DNA from: Planctomycetia bacterium
Lineage (GTDB): Bacteria > Planctomycetota > Brocadiia > Brocadiales > Brocadiaceae
Direction of reading: 5' to 3'
DNA: 64,000 nt
Assembly (NCBI GenBank): GCA_015075005.1
Contig: JABTVC010000002.1
Coordinates: forward strand, 1,408,259 to 1,472,258
The translations under genes were made by a program, and so were the position numbers. Of this stretch, positions 9,561 through 21,624 are shown piece by piece (within the stretch, counting starts at the first letter, position 1; the number at the start of each line of letters is the position of its first letter). The notes under the pieces are model-generated. The model saw only the letters and a list, made by a program, of their open reading frames with translations. It made no database searches and had not been told where the DNA came from.

Positions 9561-10982
9561 ATGCGAAAGATGGTAAGTAGAGTATTGAAGGAACGCATAG
9601 TAATCGTCATTGCTGCATTTGTACTTTTTGGGTTGTTTCCCCTTGTTTTGTTTCGATTCATTGCCTTTTCAAAGATAAGTGCCGAACTGAAGCAAGGGGT
9701 TCAAAGGAACCTTTGGGGTATTGTAAACAAACAAAAAGACCTCCTTACGCTGCTCTGGGAGGAGAGAAAATCGCACGCGAGGGCGATTTCAGACACTATC
9801 CAAAGTGAATTACTTATTCATGGCAATGAGGATTTTGTAAGTCTGGTGAATGGAAACAATGAACATGAATACCTAAGATTAAAGATGCAGTTGGAATGCA
9901 CAAAGACGGATCATGGTTATAAGGGAATATTAATCTGCGATGCGGCCGGAATAATTCAGGCAACCACTGATACTGAAAAATCCCTGATAGGCACGAATAT
10001 TATGAAAGAAAAACCCTTCAGGAATGTTCATGAGACCTTATACGATGGTAAAACATATACCTCCGAAGTGATCCATTATGCTCTCAATGACGCAAGTGAT
10101 GTGAAAGGGGAGTCCCCGCCTTCCCTGTTCATGTCATATCCTATTAAGGGTGAAAGCCATGATGTGGTCGGTGCTGTCTTGCTGTGGATGGATACCTCCT
10201 TGCTCAATAAGGGCATGAGAAATGTTTTATTAGGAAAAACAGGGGAAGCCTATCTGGTAAATAAAGACGGCATCATGGTGACTCAATCAAGATTTTCAGG
10301 ACATATTAAAAATAATGGTGATACCTGCAGAACGTGCCACACGGTCACAGACCCAGATACCAAAATGCTGACAAAGGGGGTAAAAAGATGCATTAAAGAA
10401 AGAAGAAGTGGTTATGACCTGGAAGGATACAGGGACTATGACGGGCTAAAAGTCGTTGGTGCATGGAGCTGGCTTAACGATTTGAATATGGGGTTAATTA
10501 TTGAGATCGATGCAGATGAGGCACTTGGTACCGTGTACAATATTGATTCGATGGTAAAGTCTCTCATGGCGGTAATAATTATCCCGGCGTTTGTTATGGC
10601 TATACTCATGTATAGGAAGTTAAGTACCGGATATATGCTAAGAGACCTGTCTTTACCAAAGAAGGCCTTGCTGGGGGCGGCAAGTATCATTGTGGTTGGA
10701 TTTGTAATAGCCATCCTGGACAATTACGAATTAAGAAAAGAGCGCGGGTATCTTCGGGAGCAGAAATACAAAATACCTAATCCCTTGGATGTATTGGGTT
10801 CGATTGTGACGCAGAGGGATGAGGATTTTATTAAGAGTAATATTTCTAAATTCAAGAAGAGGTTCCCCATTTTGAAATCTGAGAGCGTGATTAATAAAGA
10901 AGATAATGGTCAGGAAGTTGGAGAAACTAACACAAAACAATCTTCAGAAAAAGCAATAACGACGTGGGAATTAAAACCCTAA
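9561..10982 (+). CDS. Membrane Cache-like sensor with haem c motif, no output domain
   Basis: A 473-residue membrane protein. A transmembrane helix near 13-33 is followed by a large extracytoplasmic region (about 35-330) of double-Cache shape, with GILICDAAGIIQATTD, GKTGEAYLVNKDGIMVTQS and a final NMGLIIEIDADEA. In the second half, residues 256-260 read CRTCH, a c-type haem attachment site, so a haem could sit within the sensing region. Two more membrane helices (about 333-353 and 370-390) and a short hydrophilic tail follow. No kinase, methyl-accepting or cyclase domain is present. A PAS gene and a nitrate/nitrite transporter follow, which suggests sensing of nitrogen oxides or redox state; that is inference. 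Confidence 0.72.
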   Translation: MRKMVSRVLKERIVIVIAAFVLFGLFPLVLFRFIAFSKISAELKQGVQRNLWGIVNKQKDLLTLLWEERKSHARAISDTIQSELLIHGNEDFVSLVNGNNEHEYLRLKMQLECTKTDHGYKGILICDAAGIIQATTDTEKSLIGTNIMKEKPFRNVHETLYDGKTYTSEVIHYALNDASDVKGESPPSLFMSYPIKGESHDVVGAVLLWMDTSLLNKGMRNVLLGKTGEAYLVNKDGIMVTQSRFSGHIKNNGDTCRTCHTVTDPDTKMLTKGVKRCIKERRSGYDLEGYRDYDGLKVVGAWSWLNDLNMGLIIEIDADEALGTVYNIDSMVKSLMAVIIIPAFVMAILMYRKLSTGYMLRDLSLPKKALLGAASIIVVGFVIAILDNYELRKERGYLREQKYKIPNPLDVLGSIVTQRDEDFIKSNISKFKKRFPILKSESVINKEDNGQEVGETNTKQSSEKAITTWELKP

Positions 10983-11003
10983 AAAAAGATTGCAGGAGGA
11001 GGT

Positions 11004-11402
11004 ATGAATAACACAATTTTATCAACAAAAGATAAGTCTAAAGCGCTTATTGATGTACAAGACGAAAAGGGATGGTGTGAGTATGAGCCTTCTTACGACG
11101 GTGTCATTACCCATATCAATACCGCCGGGGCAAGAATTTTTGGTTTTGCATCGCCTGATGATGTAATCGGGAAAAAAATCAATGAGCTGTATGCGCATCC
11201 TTTTGACCATGAAAAGACATTGTCTATGCTCTTTCGAGAGGGACAGGTGAATGGCTTTTTTACCTTGATGAAAACGAGGAATGACAGATTGTTTTTTATA
11301 AAACAAACGAGTTCTTTGATTACAGAGGGTCTATACAAATGTCCTCTCAAGATAAAGAGCGAATTTGAGCCTGTTCAGTCGCGTGCACTCTTATTAACAT
11401 AA
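11004..11402 (+). CDS. Single-domain PAS protein
   Basis: A 132-residue soluble protein that is essentially one PAS domain: PSYDGVITHINTAGARIFGF, then GKKINELYAHPFDHEKTL and the beta strands MKTRNDRLFFIKQTSS. No effector domain follows. A GGAGGAGG ribosome site precedes the ATG, 21 bases after the sensor gene, so the two are probably one operon. It may relay the signal of the membrane sensor to another protein, or be what is left of a larger kinase. Confidence 0.72.
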   Translation: MNNTILSTKDKSKALIDVQDEKGWCEYEPSYDGVITHINTAGARIFGFASPDDVIGKKINELYAHPFDHEKTLSMLFREGQVNGFFTLMKTRNDRLFFIKQTSSLITEGLYKCPLKIKSEFEPVQSRALLLT

Positions 11403-11428
11403 TTTAAGTTTTTGGGAGATCTATTTTT

Positions 11429-12607
11429 ATGAATGCATCAGTACAAACATCGTCGGTACAAATGCCCCAGGGAAACGCCAAGGTGCTGATACTTGCAACC
11501 GTAGCATTTGTCATATCTTTTGCCGGTTGGGCACTTTTTTCTCCTTTAGCATCATACCTGAAGGTTGAGTTTAACTTATCTTCCACCGCAGTGGGATTAT
11601 TACTCGCAACACCGGTATTGCTTGGCTCCATTGCAAGGGTGCCCATTGGCGTTTTGACAGACAAATTTGGTGGCAGGCGGGTTTTTAGTATCCTGCTCTT
11701 GTTTTGCTTTTTCCCTATGTTTGCCGCAGGGTTTGCGCATAGTTACGGCTTTTTACTGATCTGTGGATTTTTTTTCGGTTTAATTGGTACATCATTCGCT
11801 GTTGGGATTCCACAGGTTTCACAATGGTATCCAAAAGAGAAGCAGGGTTTGGCATTAGGAATTTATGGCGCGGGAAATATTGGCACAGCTTTCGCCACAC
11901 TTGGAGCTCCACTTCTTGTGGAGTCTGTTGGTTGGCATACGGTTTTTATGATCTATTCAGTACCACTGCTCGTTATGGCATTTGTTTATTGGTTTTTTTC
12001 TGAAGATGCGCCAAAGCCTGCCAATGCAAAGCCCCCAACCTTCAGCGACAAACTAAAGGTATATAAGTCTTCTCATTTAATCTGGGTCTTTTGCCTGTTT
12101 TACTTCATGACCTTTGGATTCTTTGTAACCTTCTCGTTATGGCTGCCTTCTTACCTTCGGGACTTTTATAAAGTAACACCGGTAAAGGCAGGTAGTTTTA
12201 CGTCCATATTTGTATTCGTTGCAACTTTTTCCCGTATTCTGGGGGGATATCTGAGTGACCGTATACCAGGACGGCGCATTTTAATAGCCCTTTCAATGGT
12301 CATACTCAGTATATTAATATTCCTGAATCTAAATGTATCACTCATGACTTCACTCGCGATCTTTTATTTGATGGGTATTTGTCTGGGCATAGGTAATGGA
12401 GTTGTGTTTAAGCTTGTAGCGGAGTATTTTTCAAAGGATACCGGCGCTGTTGGAGGTATGGTAGGTGCTGTGGGTGGTCTCGGCGGTTTCTTCCTCCCCA
12501 TTATATTAGGGACAATCAGGGATTACACGAATAATTATTCTTTAGGATTTGTCTTTGTATACCTTGTGTGTCTCATATGCCTGTCGTTTATGGAAGGAAA
12601 ACGATAA
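11429..12607 (+). CDS. NarK-type nitrate/nitrite MFS transporter
   Basis: A 392-residue major facilitator with about 12 membrane segments. The NarK/NRT signatures are present: RVPIGVLTDKFGGRR between helices 2 and 3, GLIGTSFAVGIPQVSQWYP with KQGLALGIYGAGNIGTA, and a second nitrate signature late in the protein (AVGGMVGAVGGLGGFFLP). It should move nitrate or nitrite across the cytoplasmic membrane; direction and substrate cannot be told from sequence. In an anammox host these ions are the central substrates. It lies 26 bases after the PAS gene. Confidence 0.87.
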   Translation: MNASVQTSSVQMPQGNAKVLILATVAFVISFAGWALFSPLASYLKVEFNLSSTAVGLLLATPVLLGSIARVPIGVLTDKFGGRRVFSILLLFCFFPMFAAGFAHSYGFLLICGFFFGLIGTSFAVGIPQVSQWYPKEKQGLALGIYGAGNIGTAFATLGAPLLVESVGWHTVFMIYSVPLLVMAFVYWFFSEDAPKPANAKPPTFSDKLKVYKSSHLIWVFCLFYFMTFGFFVTFSLWLPSYLRDFYKVTPVKAGSFTSIFVFVATFSRILGGYLSDRIPGRRILIALSMVILSILIFLNLNVSLMTSLAIFYLMGICLGIGNGVVFKLVAEYFSKDTGAVGGMVGAVGGLGGFFLPIILGTIRDYTNNYSLGFVFVYLVCLICLSFMEGKR

Positions 12608-12785
12608 CAAAGATGCATAAAAGTGCCGAATATTGCTTAGAGGCTATGCAAAATAACTTGAACAACTCAAAGATACGGTCTCCATTGCGAATGGAGCTAA
12701 ATACTGTTTCCACGTCAAAGCGTGAAATTATAGAGTGTTCATGTTATTCCGAATAGACTCTTAGCATAGCACAGCCATCAGAACC

Positions 12786-12828
12786 AACCACCTTTATCCC
12801 TCCTGGAGAAGGAGGATAAAGGGTGGTA
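12786..12828 (+). terminator. Hairpin after the NarK-type gene
   Basis: A long imperfect stem (accacctttatccctcc against ggaggataaagggtggt) with a short loop. No run of T follows, so it may be an attenuator or mRNA stabiliser rather than a simple terminator. Confidence 0.4.
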
Positions 12829-12877
12829 AAACTTACAAGAAAAGAGGTTTTACACAATAATACTATAGGGTTACATT

Positions 12878-14124
12878 ATGAGTGTGTTAAAAATTGCGGC
12901 CTATTCACTGGACGTCCGTTGGTTTACTGTCGTTGCTGCCACGGCAATGATTACGTTCATTTTCAATTATATGGTTATGAAGTAATTGTCCCTTATTTCT
13001 TTATAACAAGCCTGGCTATATTCCTCTCTGTGACGGTTTTTAAGTTATGCGGATGGCATTGTTTTACAGAGATGTCTTGAACGAACTGCTTAACCCTGAA
13101 AAGACCCTGTATTTCTTTACCATTGTTGGGGCTGTGAACCTTGTTGGAATTTGTTTTTCCAGAGTATTTCATTTCTACAACGGCTCATATATTCTGGTAT
13201 GTAGCCATTGGCCTTTGGTTAGGCATATCACTCGCCTCATTTAGCATTTTGTTTTACATCAAAATCTACTGATAGAAAAATTGAGGATGTCTTGCATGGT
13301 GGATGGTTCTTTGCTACCGTGGGCACTCAATCTACCGCCTTGTTAGGAGTTATTGTTGCGGAGCGTGCAATAAGCCATGTAATCTTTATCCAGGTATTCT
13401 CGTTTGCACTATGGTCAGTGGGGCGAGTTTATACCTTATATTCATGGCCTTAATCTTCTTGCGATTTATGTTCTTCAGGTTTGACAGCACTACTGTTCTC
13501 TCGCCTTATTGGATGAACATTGGGGCAGCAGCCGTAACGGCAATTACGGGTATCGTATTGCACCAGTATATACAAGCAGCAGGTGGACCTTTGCAGATTT
13601 CCTCCCATTTTAAAAGGAATTTCACTGCTCTTTGGTCTTTTGGACTGTGGTGGATACCGTTCTTAATAATTCTTGCCATGAGAAAGTTAGCTTGCAGCGG
13701 CGAGGGGCTTGTGTTTACCGTAGGATATTGGGATATTGTCTTTGCTTTGAGTTTGTATGCCGGTAGCACGATGCACATGAGTGGTTTATTTGAGGGATGC
13801 TACCTTGTTGTCATCTCAATAGGTTTTTCCATTGCCTGTTTTACCCTTTGGTGTTTTTCTTCAATATTTACCATGATTCATTTAGTGAGGTCTTCCGTAT
13901 GGGTGCCCGTCAATGATCTGACGATACATTACGTGATTCCCTGTCGCTTTAAACTGCACGGCAGGCTTTTCCAGGTGAAAGAAGTTGTAAACGAATGGTT
14001 AGACCAAACCATGCAGGGTGTGTTAAAGAAACGATATTGTATCGTAACCAATAGCGATCTTACCTGTCTTATTTCATATAACCTGCTGACAAAAAAATGG
14101 TACTTTGATCAGGTTAAGGACTAA
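12878..14124 (+). pseudogene. TDT/SLAC1-family transporter, multiply frameshifted
   Basis: A gene for a tellurite-resistance/dicarboxylate transporter family membrane protein, broken by at least four frame changes. Pieces in order: IAAYSLDVRWFTVVAATAM (from 12878), then FYRDVLNELLNPEKTLYFFT (13047-13200), FWYVAIGLWLGISLASFSI, HGGWFFATVGTQSTALLG (about 13295), and ASLYLIFMALIFLRFMF onward from 13420 with YWDIVFALSLYAGST. After the membrane part comes a C-terminal soluble stretch, VPVNDLTIHYVIPCRFKL to the stop. The usual first helix is not clear. Such carriers move anions; substrate unknown. Confidence 0.7.
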
Positions 14125-14293
14125 CAGTTCGTTACGTTATCTTCTCGCTCATTTTGTGTGACACCATCTACCACTTTCTTAAAAAATAGCCTCTCATAAA
14201 GCTTGATACCTAATGTTATTAAGTTAAGCAACCTTTCGTACAATTCCCCTTTAAATAAGAAAGCGTACGGTAAGATGTTCATGTTAATTATTG

Positions 14294-14992
14294 TCACCTC
14301 CTTACTGCCCTAACGTAGTGTCTGACGTTGTTGTCTGTATATGCATAGTCGCAAAAGCCGGAGTCGAACCAAACTGCCCAGACCATGCCATCATTCCTGA
14401 AATCAGACGTCCATACCCTTTTCTGGAATGGATCGAATACCGGATCTATGTACAAGTCACCGTCTTTTTTTGCCGGTCCCATTAAAGAAATGGCCTCCTC
14501 CAGGGTGGGCAGACACCAGTCATTATAACCGGCAAACCTGTCTTTGTTCAGTGTGGAAATATAGTTCTTTGCATCCCGGTAGTTCAGATCATTCTGCGAA
14601 CCTGCCCGCTGCCACATCAAACGGCTGGATTGGTCATACACAACCTTTCCGTCTTTCTGCAATTCATACTGATGAGAAACGCCATGACCAGAAGCATTCC
14701 TGCGGGAATCAAACAACCCCTTTTCCCTGATCATGCTTTGCACCACCTCAGGAGACAAGGCCTTCTCCGGTGTATCGCGCAATGACGTTCCGGTAGCCAA
14801 TGTATATACCGAATGTGCGGTTCTCTTTGGTTCGGAAACAGCAGCTTTGTTATGTACTATCGATATTATCCCCCAACCGGTTGTTATGGTGAAAAGAATG
14901 CCGGGGACGAAAGAGAACGACTTAGTTTTAAACTGATGTATGGTGCTGAAGTACTCTTTGTGCGGAATAATTTGCATATTATTTTCGTTCAA
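14294..14992 (-). CDS. DUF1566 (Lcl-type) domain protein
   Basis: A 232-residue protein with an N-terminal membrane segment (about 26-46) and a C-terminal DUF1566 domain of about 115 residues: DQSSRLMWQRAGSQNDLNYRDA, GYNDWCLPTLEEAISLM, then VWTSDF and a final VRHYVRAVRR. This domain is found in many exported or surface proteins, but its role is not established. The middle region is of low complexity and looks like a spacer. It converges with the wrecked TDT gene. The N-terminus looks less typical than the rest, so the start is uncertain. Confidence 0.72.
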   Translation of the reverse strand: MNENNMQIIPHKEYFSTIHQFKTKSFSFVPGILFTITTGWGIISIVHNKAAVSEPKRTAHSVYTLATGTSLRDTPEKALSPEVVQSMIREKGLFDSRRNASGHGVSHQYELQKDGKVVYDQSSRLMWQRAGSQNDLNYRDAKNYISTLNKDRFAGYNDWCLPTLEEAISLMGPAKKDGDLYIDPVFDPFQKRVWTSDFRNDGMVWAVWFDSGFCDYAYTDNNVRHYVRAVRR

Positions 14993-15166
14993 CCAATTAC
15001 GATTTCAAAAAATTTGACGAAAGAACTATTATGAAAAACAGGATTTTTAAGGTTATTTCAAATACGACAACCTCGATTTCCTTGTAAATGGCTGTCTTGC
15101 AAAAATTATCAGCGTACCTGAATTACCATCGACTTTTTTGTGGCCTTGCATCGCGATTCTCTCTGA

Positions 15167-15382
15167 CTAAAGGGTGTCCTCCAATGCAAATCCTACCTTT
15201 ACTATAACCTCCCAGCGGGCAATCTTATCATTTTCAATACGACCCCGGGTTTCAACTACCTGAAACCACCGCATATTTCGCAAGGTCTTTGATGCCCTTG
15301 AAAGCGCATGTTGAATGGCGTCTTCCATAGTCGTTGTAGAAGTACCCACCAATTCAATTACTTTATAGATGTGGTCATCCAT
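15167..15382 (-). CDS. Dodecin family flavin-binding protein
   Basis: A 71-residue dodecin. These assemble as hollow 12-mers that store or buffer flavins. It starts MDDHIYKVIELVGTS and continues with the conserved AIQHALSRASKTLRNMRWFQVVETRG, including the tryptophan that stacks on the flavin. A G-rich ribosome site lies before the ATG. A second, closely similar copy is at 32044. It is 160 bases from its nearest neighbour downstream and follows polX on the same strand. Confidence 0.9.
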   Translation of the reverse strand: MDDHIYKVIELVGTSTTTMEDAIQHALSRASKTLRNMRWFQVVETRGRIENDKIARWEVIVKVGFALEDTL

Positions 15383-15435
15383 ATAACACCCCCCCCTTAA
15401 TTTAGATTAGAATAAAAACGAATAAAACCAAACAA

Positions 15436-17150
15436 TTAAACCTTTTTTTCCTGCAAAATGTTTTTAATTTGTCGAGGGGAAAAGTATTGATTACGTTCTT
15501 TGCCTCCAGCCATCCCCTGCGCGCTATCCCCACACCCAATTCAATCATCCACATCTGGTCCAGATGATGGGCATCGGTGCTGATTGAGATCATAACACCT
15601 GACTCTTTGGCCTTTCTGCAGTTGATATCGTTCAGGTCGAGCCGATCATAAAAGCAGTTAATCTCAAGGGCAGTGCCTGTCTCTGCGCAAGCCTCCATAA
15701 CTTTATCCATGTCGACTTCGTATCCCTCCCGTTTACTGATCAAACGACCCGTAGGATGAGCAATGATATTTACCTGAGGATTACGAATGGCTGCTATCAT
15801 GCGCTCTGTAATCTTTTCCTTTCCCTGTTTAAATCCACTGTGAATAGAGGCCACAACGATATCCAGTTTTTCCAGGAGATTGTCAGGAAAATCTAAAGAA
15901 CCGTCAGACTTAATATCTACCTCGGTTGCCGTGAGCAGCGCGAAGCCCTTAAATTTTTATTGAGTTTATCAATTATCTCAATCTCTTCAAGCAGTTCATC
16001 GTCCTCCAGGCCATTCGCTATATGAAGCGACTTGGAATGATCAGAAACGACAAGATATTTGTACCCCATCTTTATGGCATGTCCGGCCATCTCTTCAAAG
16101 GTAGGAATACCGTCACCAATTAGAATGGTTATGGAGGTCTCCCTTTATGTCGGAAAATTCGATGAGCTTTGGTAAGTTTCCCCCCTGTGCAGCCTCAATC
16201 TCCCCCCTGTTTTCTCGTAGTTCAGGCGGTATCCAATCCATACCTAACGTCTTGTAGATTTCCTCTTCTAATCGGCCACCAACCTTTTTATCTCCCTTAA
16301 ATATTCCATATTCGCTAATTTTTAATCCCTTTTTCCTGGCAATTTCACGAAGGTGTACATTGTGCTCCTTTGAACCGGTAAAATATTGTAACGCCGCACC
16401 AAACTCATCTTCACGAACAACCCGTAAATCCACCTGAACTCCTTCTTCGATACGTACACTTCCCTTGGTATCACCCGCCGCTAATATCTGTGTAACCCCT
16501 CGCATATTCACAAAAGATTTAACAATTTCTGTACCTTCTGCACCAGAGACGAGGATGTCGATGTCGCCAACCGTCTCTTTCATTCTGCGCAATGAACCAG
16601 CTGCCTGAATATCCTGAATTTTAGGATTATGTTTTAACTCTTTTATAATTCTTTTTACCACAGGATACGCCATCCCGATGGATATACGTTGCTGACTCGT
16701 TTTAAACAACGTAATCCCTTTCACGATATTTTCAATCTTTTTATCACCAATTCCAAATAGCCCTTTTAATTTATCATCATGTAAGGCTTTTTCGAGGTCA
16801 CTCAAATTGGTGATGCCCAGTTCCTTATGTAACATGCCCACAGTCTTTGGACCCAAACCCGGTATTTGCATAAGGGCAACCGTTTCTTCGGAAACTCCCT
16901 GCATTACCTCGTCATACTTAGACATCTTCCCGGTATTGATATACTCAATAATCTTTTCAGCTGTGCCTTCCCCAATGCCCGGGATGTCCGTTAATTTTCC
17001 TGCCTTGGCAAGTATCTCTATATCTTCGGTCAAATCCCCAACTACCCGTGCCGCCTTGCGGTAAGAATTTATGCGGAAGGTGTTCTCCCCTTTGAGTTCC
17101 AGTACGCTGGCAATCTTCTCGAACAATGCTGAAATTTCATGATTTTTCAC
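15436..17150 (-). pseudogene. polX: PolX-type DNA polymerase/PHP phosphoesterase, frameshifted
   Basis: A family X DNA polymerase with a C-terminal PHP domain, as in bacterial PolX used in base repair. The probable start is GTG at 17150 (AGGGG upstream), giving KNHEISALFEKIASVLELKG; helix-hairpin-helix motifs (DIPGIGEGTAEKI, IPGLGPKTVGML) and the nucleotidyl transferase site GSLRRMKETVGDIDILVS follow. The PHP domain starts DLHNHSNW at about 16116 and then breaks. It resumes as DGIPTFEEMAGHAIKMGY, shifts again at an A-run on the plus strand (15951-15953), and continues to STDAHHLDQM. A third slip at 15455-15458 alters the last residues. Two of the three are fixed by adding one base to a homopolymer. 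Confidence 0.82.
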
Positions 17151-17495
17151 TGGGAATACCCCTGACCTTTTAACCACAAAAACAGAAAGATTGCAAAGCA
17201 GTCTAACGTATTTCTCGCAAGCATTCAGATTGCACGTCGTTCCCAAAAACTGGAGAAAGCTTAATCAGTGCTTACGAGAAATTTTTGAGTACTTTAAGGA
17301 ATTATATCAATGGCCAAAGAATACTTCAAATTTTATTTATTGACATCGACTAAGCACTTTTGCATAATCTAAACGTTTATGAAAATTTCATGTAATTGCT
17401 CAGGTTGGAAAACAATACATTTATAAACCTTTTGTGCCCTTGCGCCTGTTTTGTGGCAAAAAAGAGTTTTCCATAAAAAAGGAGAAATTAAAAAA

Positions 17496-18359
17496 ATGGG
17501 AGAGCAAATGATTGGCATTATTGGAGGCAGCGGCCTTTACAATATCGAAGGAATCAGAGACGTAAAGCCTGTATCAATCGATACGCCTTTTGGCAAACCT
17601 TCTGACAGTTTTACGGTAGGCATCCTGGAAGGCCGCGGTGTGGTTTTCTTGCCCCGGCACGGCAAAGGGCATACGATTTTGCCTTCAGAACTTAATTTCA
17701 GGGCTAATATTTACGGTATGAAGAAATTAGGCGTGGAACATATCATTGCTGTTAGTGCCGTTGGAAGTATGAAAGAGGAGATCAAACCTCTCGATATTGT
17801 TATTCCTGACCAGTTTTTCGACAGGACACGAGGCAGGATCGGCACATTTTTCGGTGAAGGGGTTGTGGGACACGTAAGTTTTGCTGATCCCGTATGCGGT
17901 GTGCTGGCCGAGACTTTATACCATGCTGCTCAGTTGGCCGGGGCGCGAGTGCACAAGGGGGGGACTTATCTATGTATGGAAGGTCCTTTATTCTCTACCC
18001 GTGCAGAATCGAATGTATACCGTCAGTGGGGGGTAAACGTTATTGGTATGACAAACCTTCAGGAGGCAAAGCTGGCGCGGGAGGCAGAGATATGCTACAG
18101 CACCCTGGCCATGGCTACGGATTATGACTGCTGGCATGTAAGTGAGGAATCGGTGACGTTAGAGATGATTACTGGAAATCTGAATAAAAATGCCGAGATG
18201 GCGAAGCGGATACTCAAGGCAGCCATACCCAAGATTGTGCACAAAAGAACCTGTGCATGTGCAACGGCAGTACAGAATGCCATCGTAACGCGCAAAGACC
18301 TTATCCCGGAAATTACCAAAACGAAACTGGATGTTATCTTTGGTAAATATCTCAAATAA
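17496..18359 (+). CDS. mtnP: S-methyl-5'-thioadenosine phosphorylase
   Basis: Splits methylthioadenosine, a by-product of polyamine and other SAM-using pathways, into adenine and methylthioribose-1-phosphate for methionine salvage. The start at 17496 has a GGAG site upstream and gives 287 residues, a typical length. Phosphate and base binding residues are evident: IIGGSGLY near the start, LPRHGKGH, EGPLFSTRAES, GMTNLQEAKLAREAEICY and ATDYDCWH. It is divergent from polX across about 345 bases and is followed 317 bases later by accA. Confidence 0.92.
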   Translation: MGEQMIGIIGGSGLYNIEGIRDVKPVSIDTPFGKPSDSFTVGILEGRGVVFLPRHGKGHTILPSELNFRANIYGMKKLGVEHIIAVSAVGSMKEEIKPLDIVIPDQFFDRTRGRIGTFFGEGVVGHVSFADPVCGVLAETLYHAAQLAGARVHKGGTYLCMEGPLFSTRAESNVYRQWGVNVIGMTNLQEAKLAREAEICYSTLAMATDYDCWHVSEESVTLEMITGNLNKNAEMAKRILKAAIPKIVHKRTCACATAVQNAIVTRKDLIPEITKTKLDVIFGKYLK

Positions 18360-18581
18360 TGTAAGTCCTGAAATAAACATTGCCAACTGTTTCTCCGCAT
18401 CAGCCCTGCATCTCACAAAGCGATTGCCATTGTTTGCTATCATCAAAGAATTTAATCGCCCTGCGTCCACAAGCTCCATACTGACCATTCGGCTATTCCC
18501 AATCCTTTTTATGCTTGTGAATAATGCAGGCTAAAGGTTTTTTTATTTTAACTTACGGCTATTATTAATTATTGGTACAAA

Positions 18582-18609
18582 TTGCAGAAATTGTTTTTCG
18601 TAGTATAAT
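18582..18609 (+). promoter_or_regulatory. Candidate promoter for accA
   Basis: TTGCAG (18582-18587), a 16-base spacer and TATAAT (18604-18609) fit a sigma-70 type promoter about 70 bases before the accA start. Confidence 0.5.
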
Positions 18610-18676
18610 TAGGACTTCTACAAAATGTTGTGAATTTTACAGAAATTTTGGAAATATTATAAAAAGGAGATGTTTC

Positions 18677-19639
18677 TTGTCTGAAAAAAATGTAACAGAA
18701 ATTGAAAATTTAATATTGGAGATTGAGCATCATATAGAGGATTTAGAAAACGCATCCACAAAAGACAATTTTGATAGGAGCACGGAGTTAATACAATTAA
18801 GAGAAAAGCAGAAAAGTCTTCAAATGGGATTGTGCTCTAAATTAAGGCCTTACGATATCGTGAAAACAGCCCGACATCCCTTGCGGCCACTTGCAGCTGA
18901 TTATGTAAATATGATGCTTGATGATTTTATTGAGCTTCACGGAGACAGGCTTTTTGGAGATGATAAGGCGATTATATGTGGATTGGGAAGGATTGGGAAT
19001 GAAAAGATTTTGTTTGTTGGGCAGCAAAAAGGAAAGAGCACAAAGGAGCGTATTGCATGTAATTTTGGAATGCCAAACCCTGAAGGTTATAGAAAGGCAT
19101 TGCAAAAAATGAGACTTGCAGAAAAGTTCCATTTGCCAATTATTACGTTAATAGACACCCCTGGGGCTAATCCTGACATTGGGGCAGAAGAAAGAGGGCA
19201 GGCACAGGCAATTGCAGATAATATTTATGAGATGTGCCGATTGAGAACCCCGATTATTAACATTGTTATTGGGGAGGGTGGCAGTGGTGGTGCGCTAGGT
19301 ATTGGTGTTGGTGATAAATTTGCAATTTTGGAATACGCATATTATTCAGTAATTTCTCCTGAGGGTTGTGCGGCGATATTGTGGAAAAATGCTGAAAATG
19401 CACCAGAGTCTGCTGAGTCTTTAAAGCTTACAGCAAGGGATTTGCTAAAATTTGGTATAGCGGATGAAGTTATTCCAGAACCTCTTGGTGCAGCCCATAA
19501 GGACCCTAAGGCAATGGCGGATATACTTAAATCACACATAATAGGCTATCTGAGAGAAATGAAAAATAATTCGATCGACAACCTTATCGAAAATAGATAT
19601 AATCGGTACAGAAAGATAGGTAAATATTCAGAAGGATAA
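18677..19639 (+). CDS. accA: Acetyl-CoA carboxylase carboxyltransferase subunit alpha
   Basis: The alpha half of the carboxyltransferase that moves CO2 from biotin to acetyl-CoA, the first step of fatty acid synthesis. The best start is TTG at 18677, with AAAGGAGA just upstream, giving 320 residues, the normal AccA length; the open frame runs further upstream but without family sequence. Residues 35-60 hold the conserved KTARHPLRPLAADYV, followed by GDRLFGDD, TLIDTPGANPDIGAEERGQ and GEGGSGGALGIG. Its partner accD is not in the window. It precedes the rRNA operon by about 300 bases. Confidence 0.93.
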   Translation: MSEKNVTEIENLILEIEHHIEDLENASTKDNFDRSTELIQLREKQKSLQMGLCSKLRPYDIVKTARHPLRPLAADYVNMMLDDFIELHGDRLFGDDKAIICGLGRIGNEKILFVGQQKGKSTKERIACNFGMPNPEGYRKALQKMRLAEKFHLPIITLIDTPGANPDIGAEERGQAQAIADNIYEMCRLRTPIINIVIGEGGSGGALGIGVGDKFAILEYAYYSVISPEGCAAILWKNAENAPESAESLKLTARDLLKFGIADEVIPEPLGAAHKDPKAMADILKSHIIGYLREMKNNSIDNLIENRYNRYRKIGKYSEG

Positions 19640-19780
19640 GGTTTATGTAAGGATATATAGGAGAGAAATAATAAAAATAATTTTGTGCTTGCCTTTGAGT
19701 TTTATTTAAGTATAATCCTAAAGTGTAATTTGTTGTTTTGCCATATCTAAAGTTAAGTTTAAAATAATTTTTTTTTCTAC

Positions 19781-19808
19781 TTGATTTTTTTAGAAAAAAA
19801 GATATAAT
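19781..19808 (+). promoter_or_regulatory. Candidate rRNA operon promoter
   Basis: TTGATT at 19781-19786, a 16-base AT-rich spacer and TATAAT at 19803-19808, about 140 bases before the 16S gene. A small hairpin (accaagc/gcttggt, 19922-19938) in the leader could belong to RNA processing. Confidence 0.6.
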
Positions 19809-19950
19809 GATTTTTTTGTAAAGTTGGTTAAACCCTGTTCTTTTAAAATTAGAAGTCAAATGCGTGCGAGTAGTAAAGTTGATGTATAGTCAATTTTTGA
19901 GTCGATAAGAAGTTAAAAATAACCAAGCTTTGCTTGGTACCTTTATAATA

Positions 19951-21550
<1,600 letters not shown>

Positions 21551-21624
21551 TAATCATATGCCTGCTTCGCACGCAGGACTTCTAATTTTAGGGATCGTGG
21601 GCCCAGAGGGATTGAGATAATCTT

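Noticed and set aside
12568..12756. 62-codon frame overlapping the end of the NarK-type gene
   Set aside because: Mostly overlaps the transporter end; no support.
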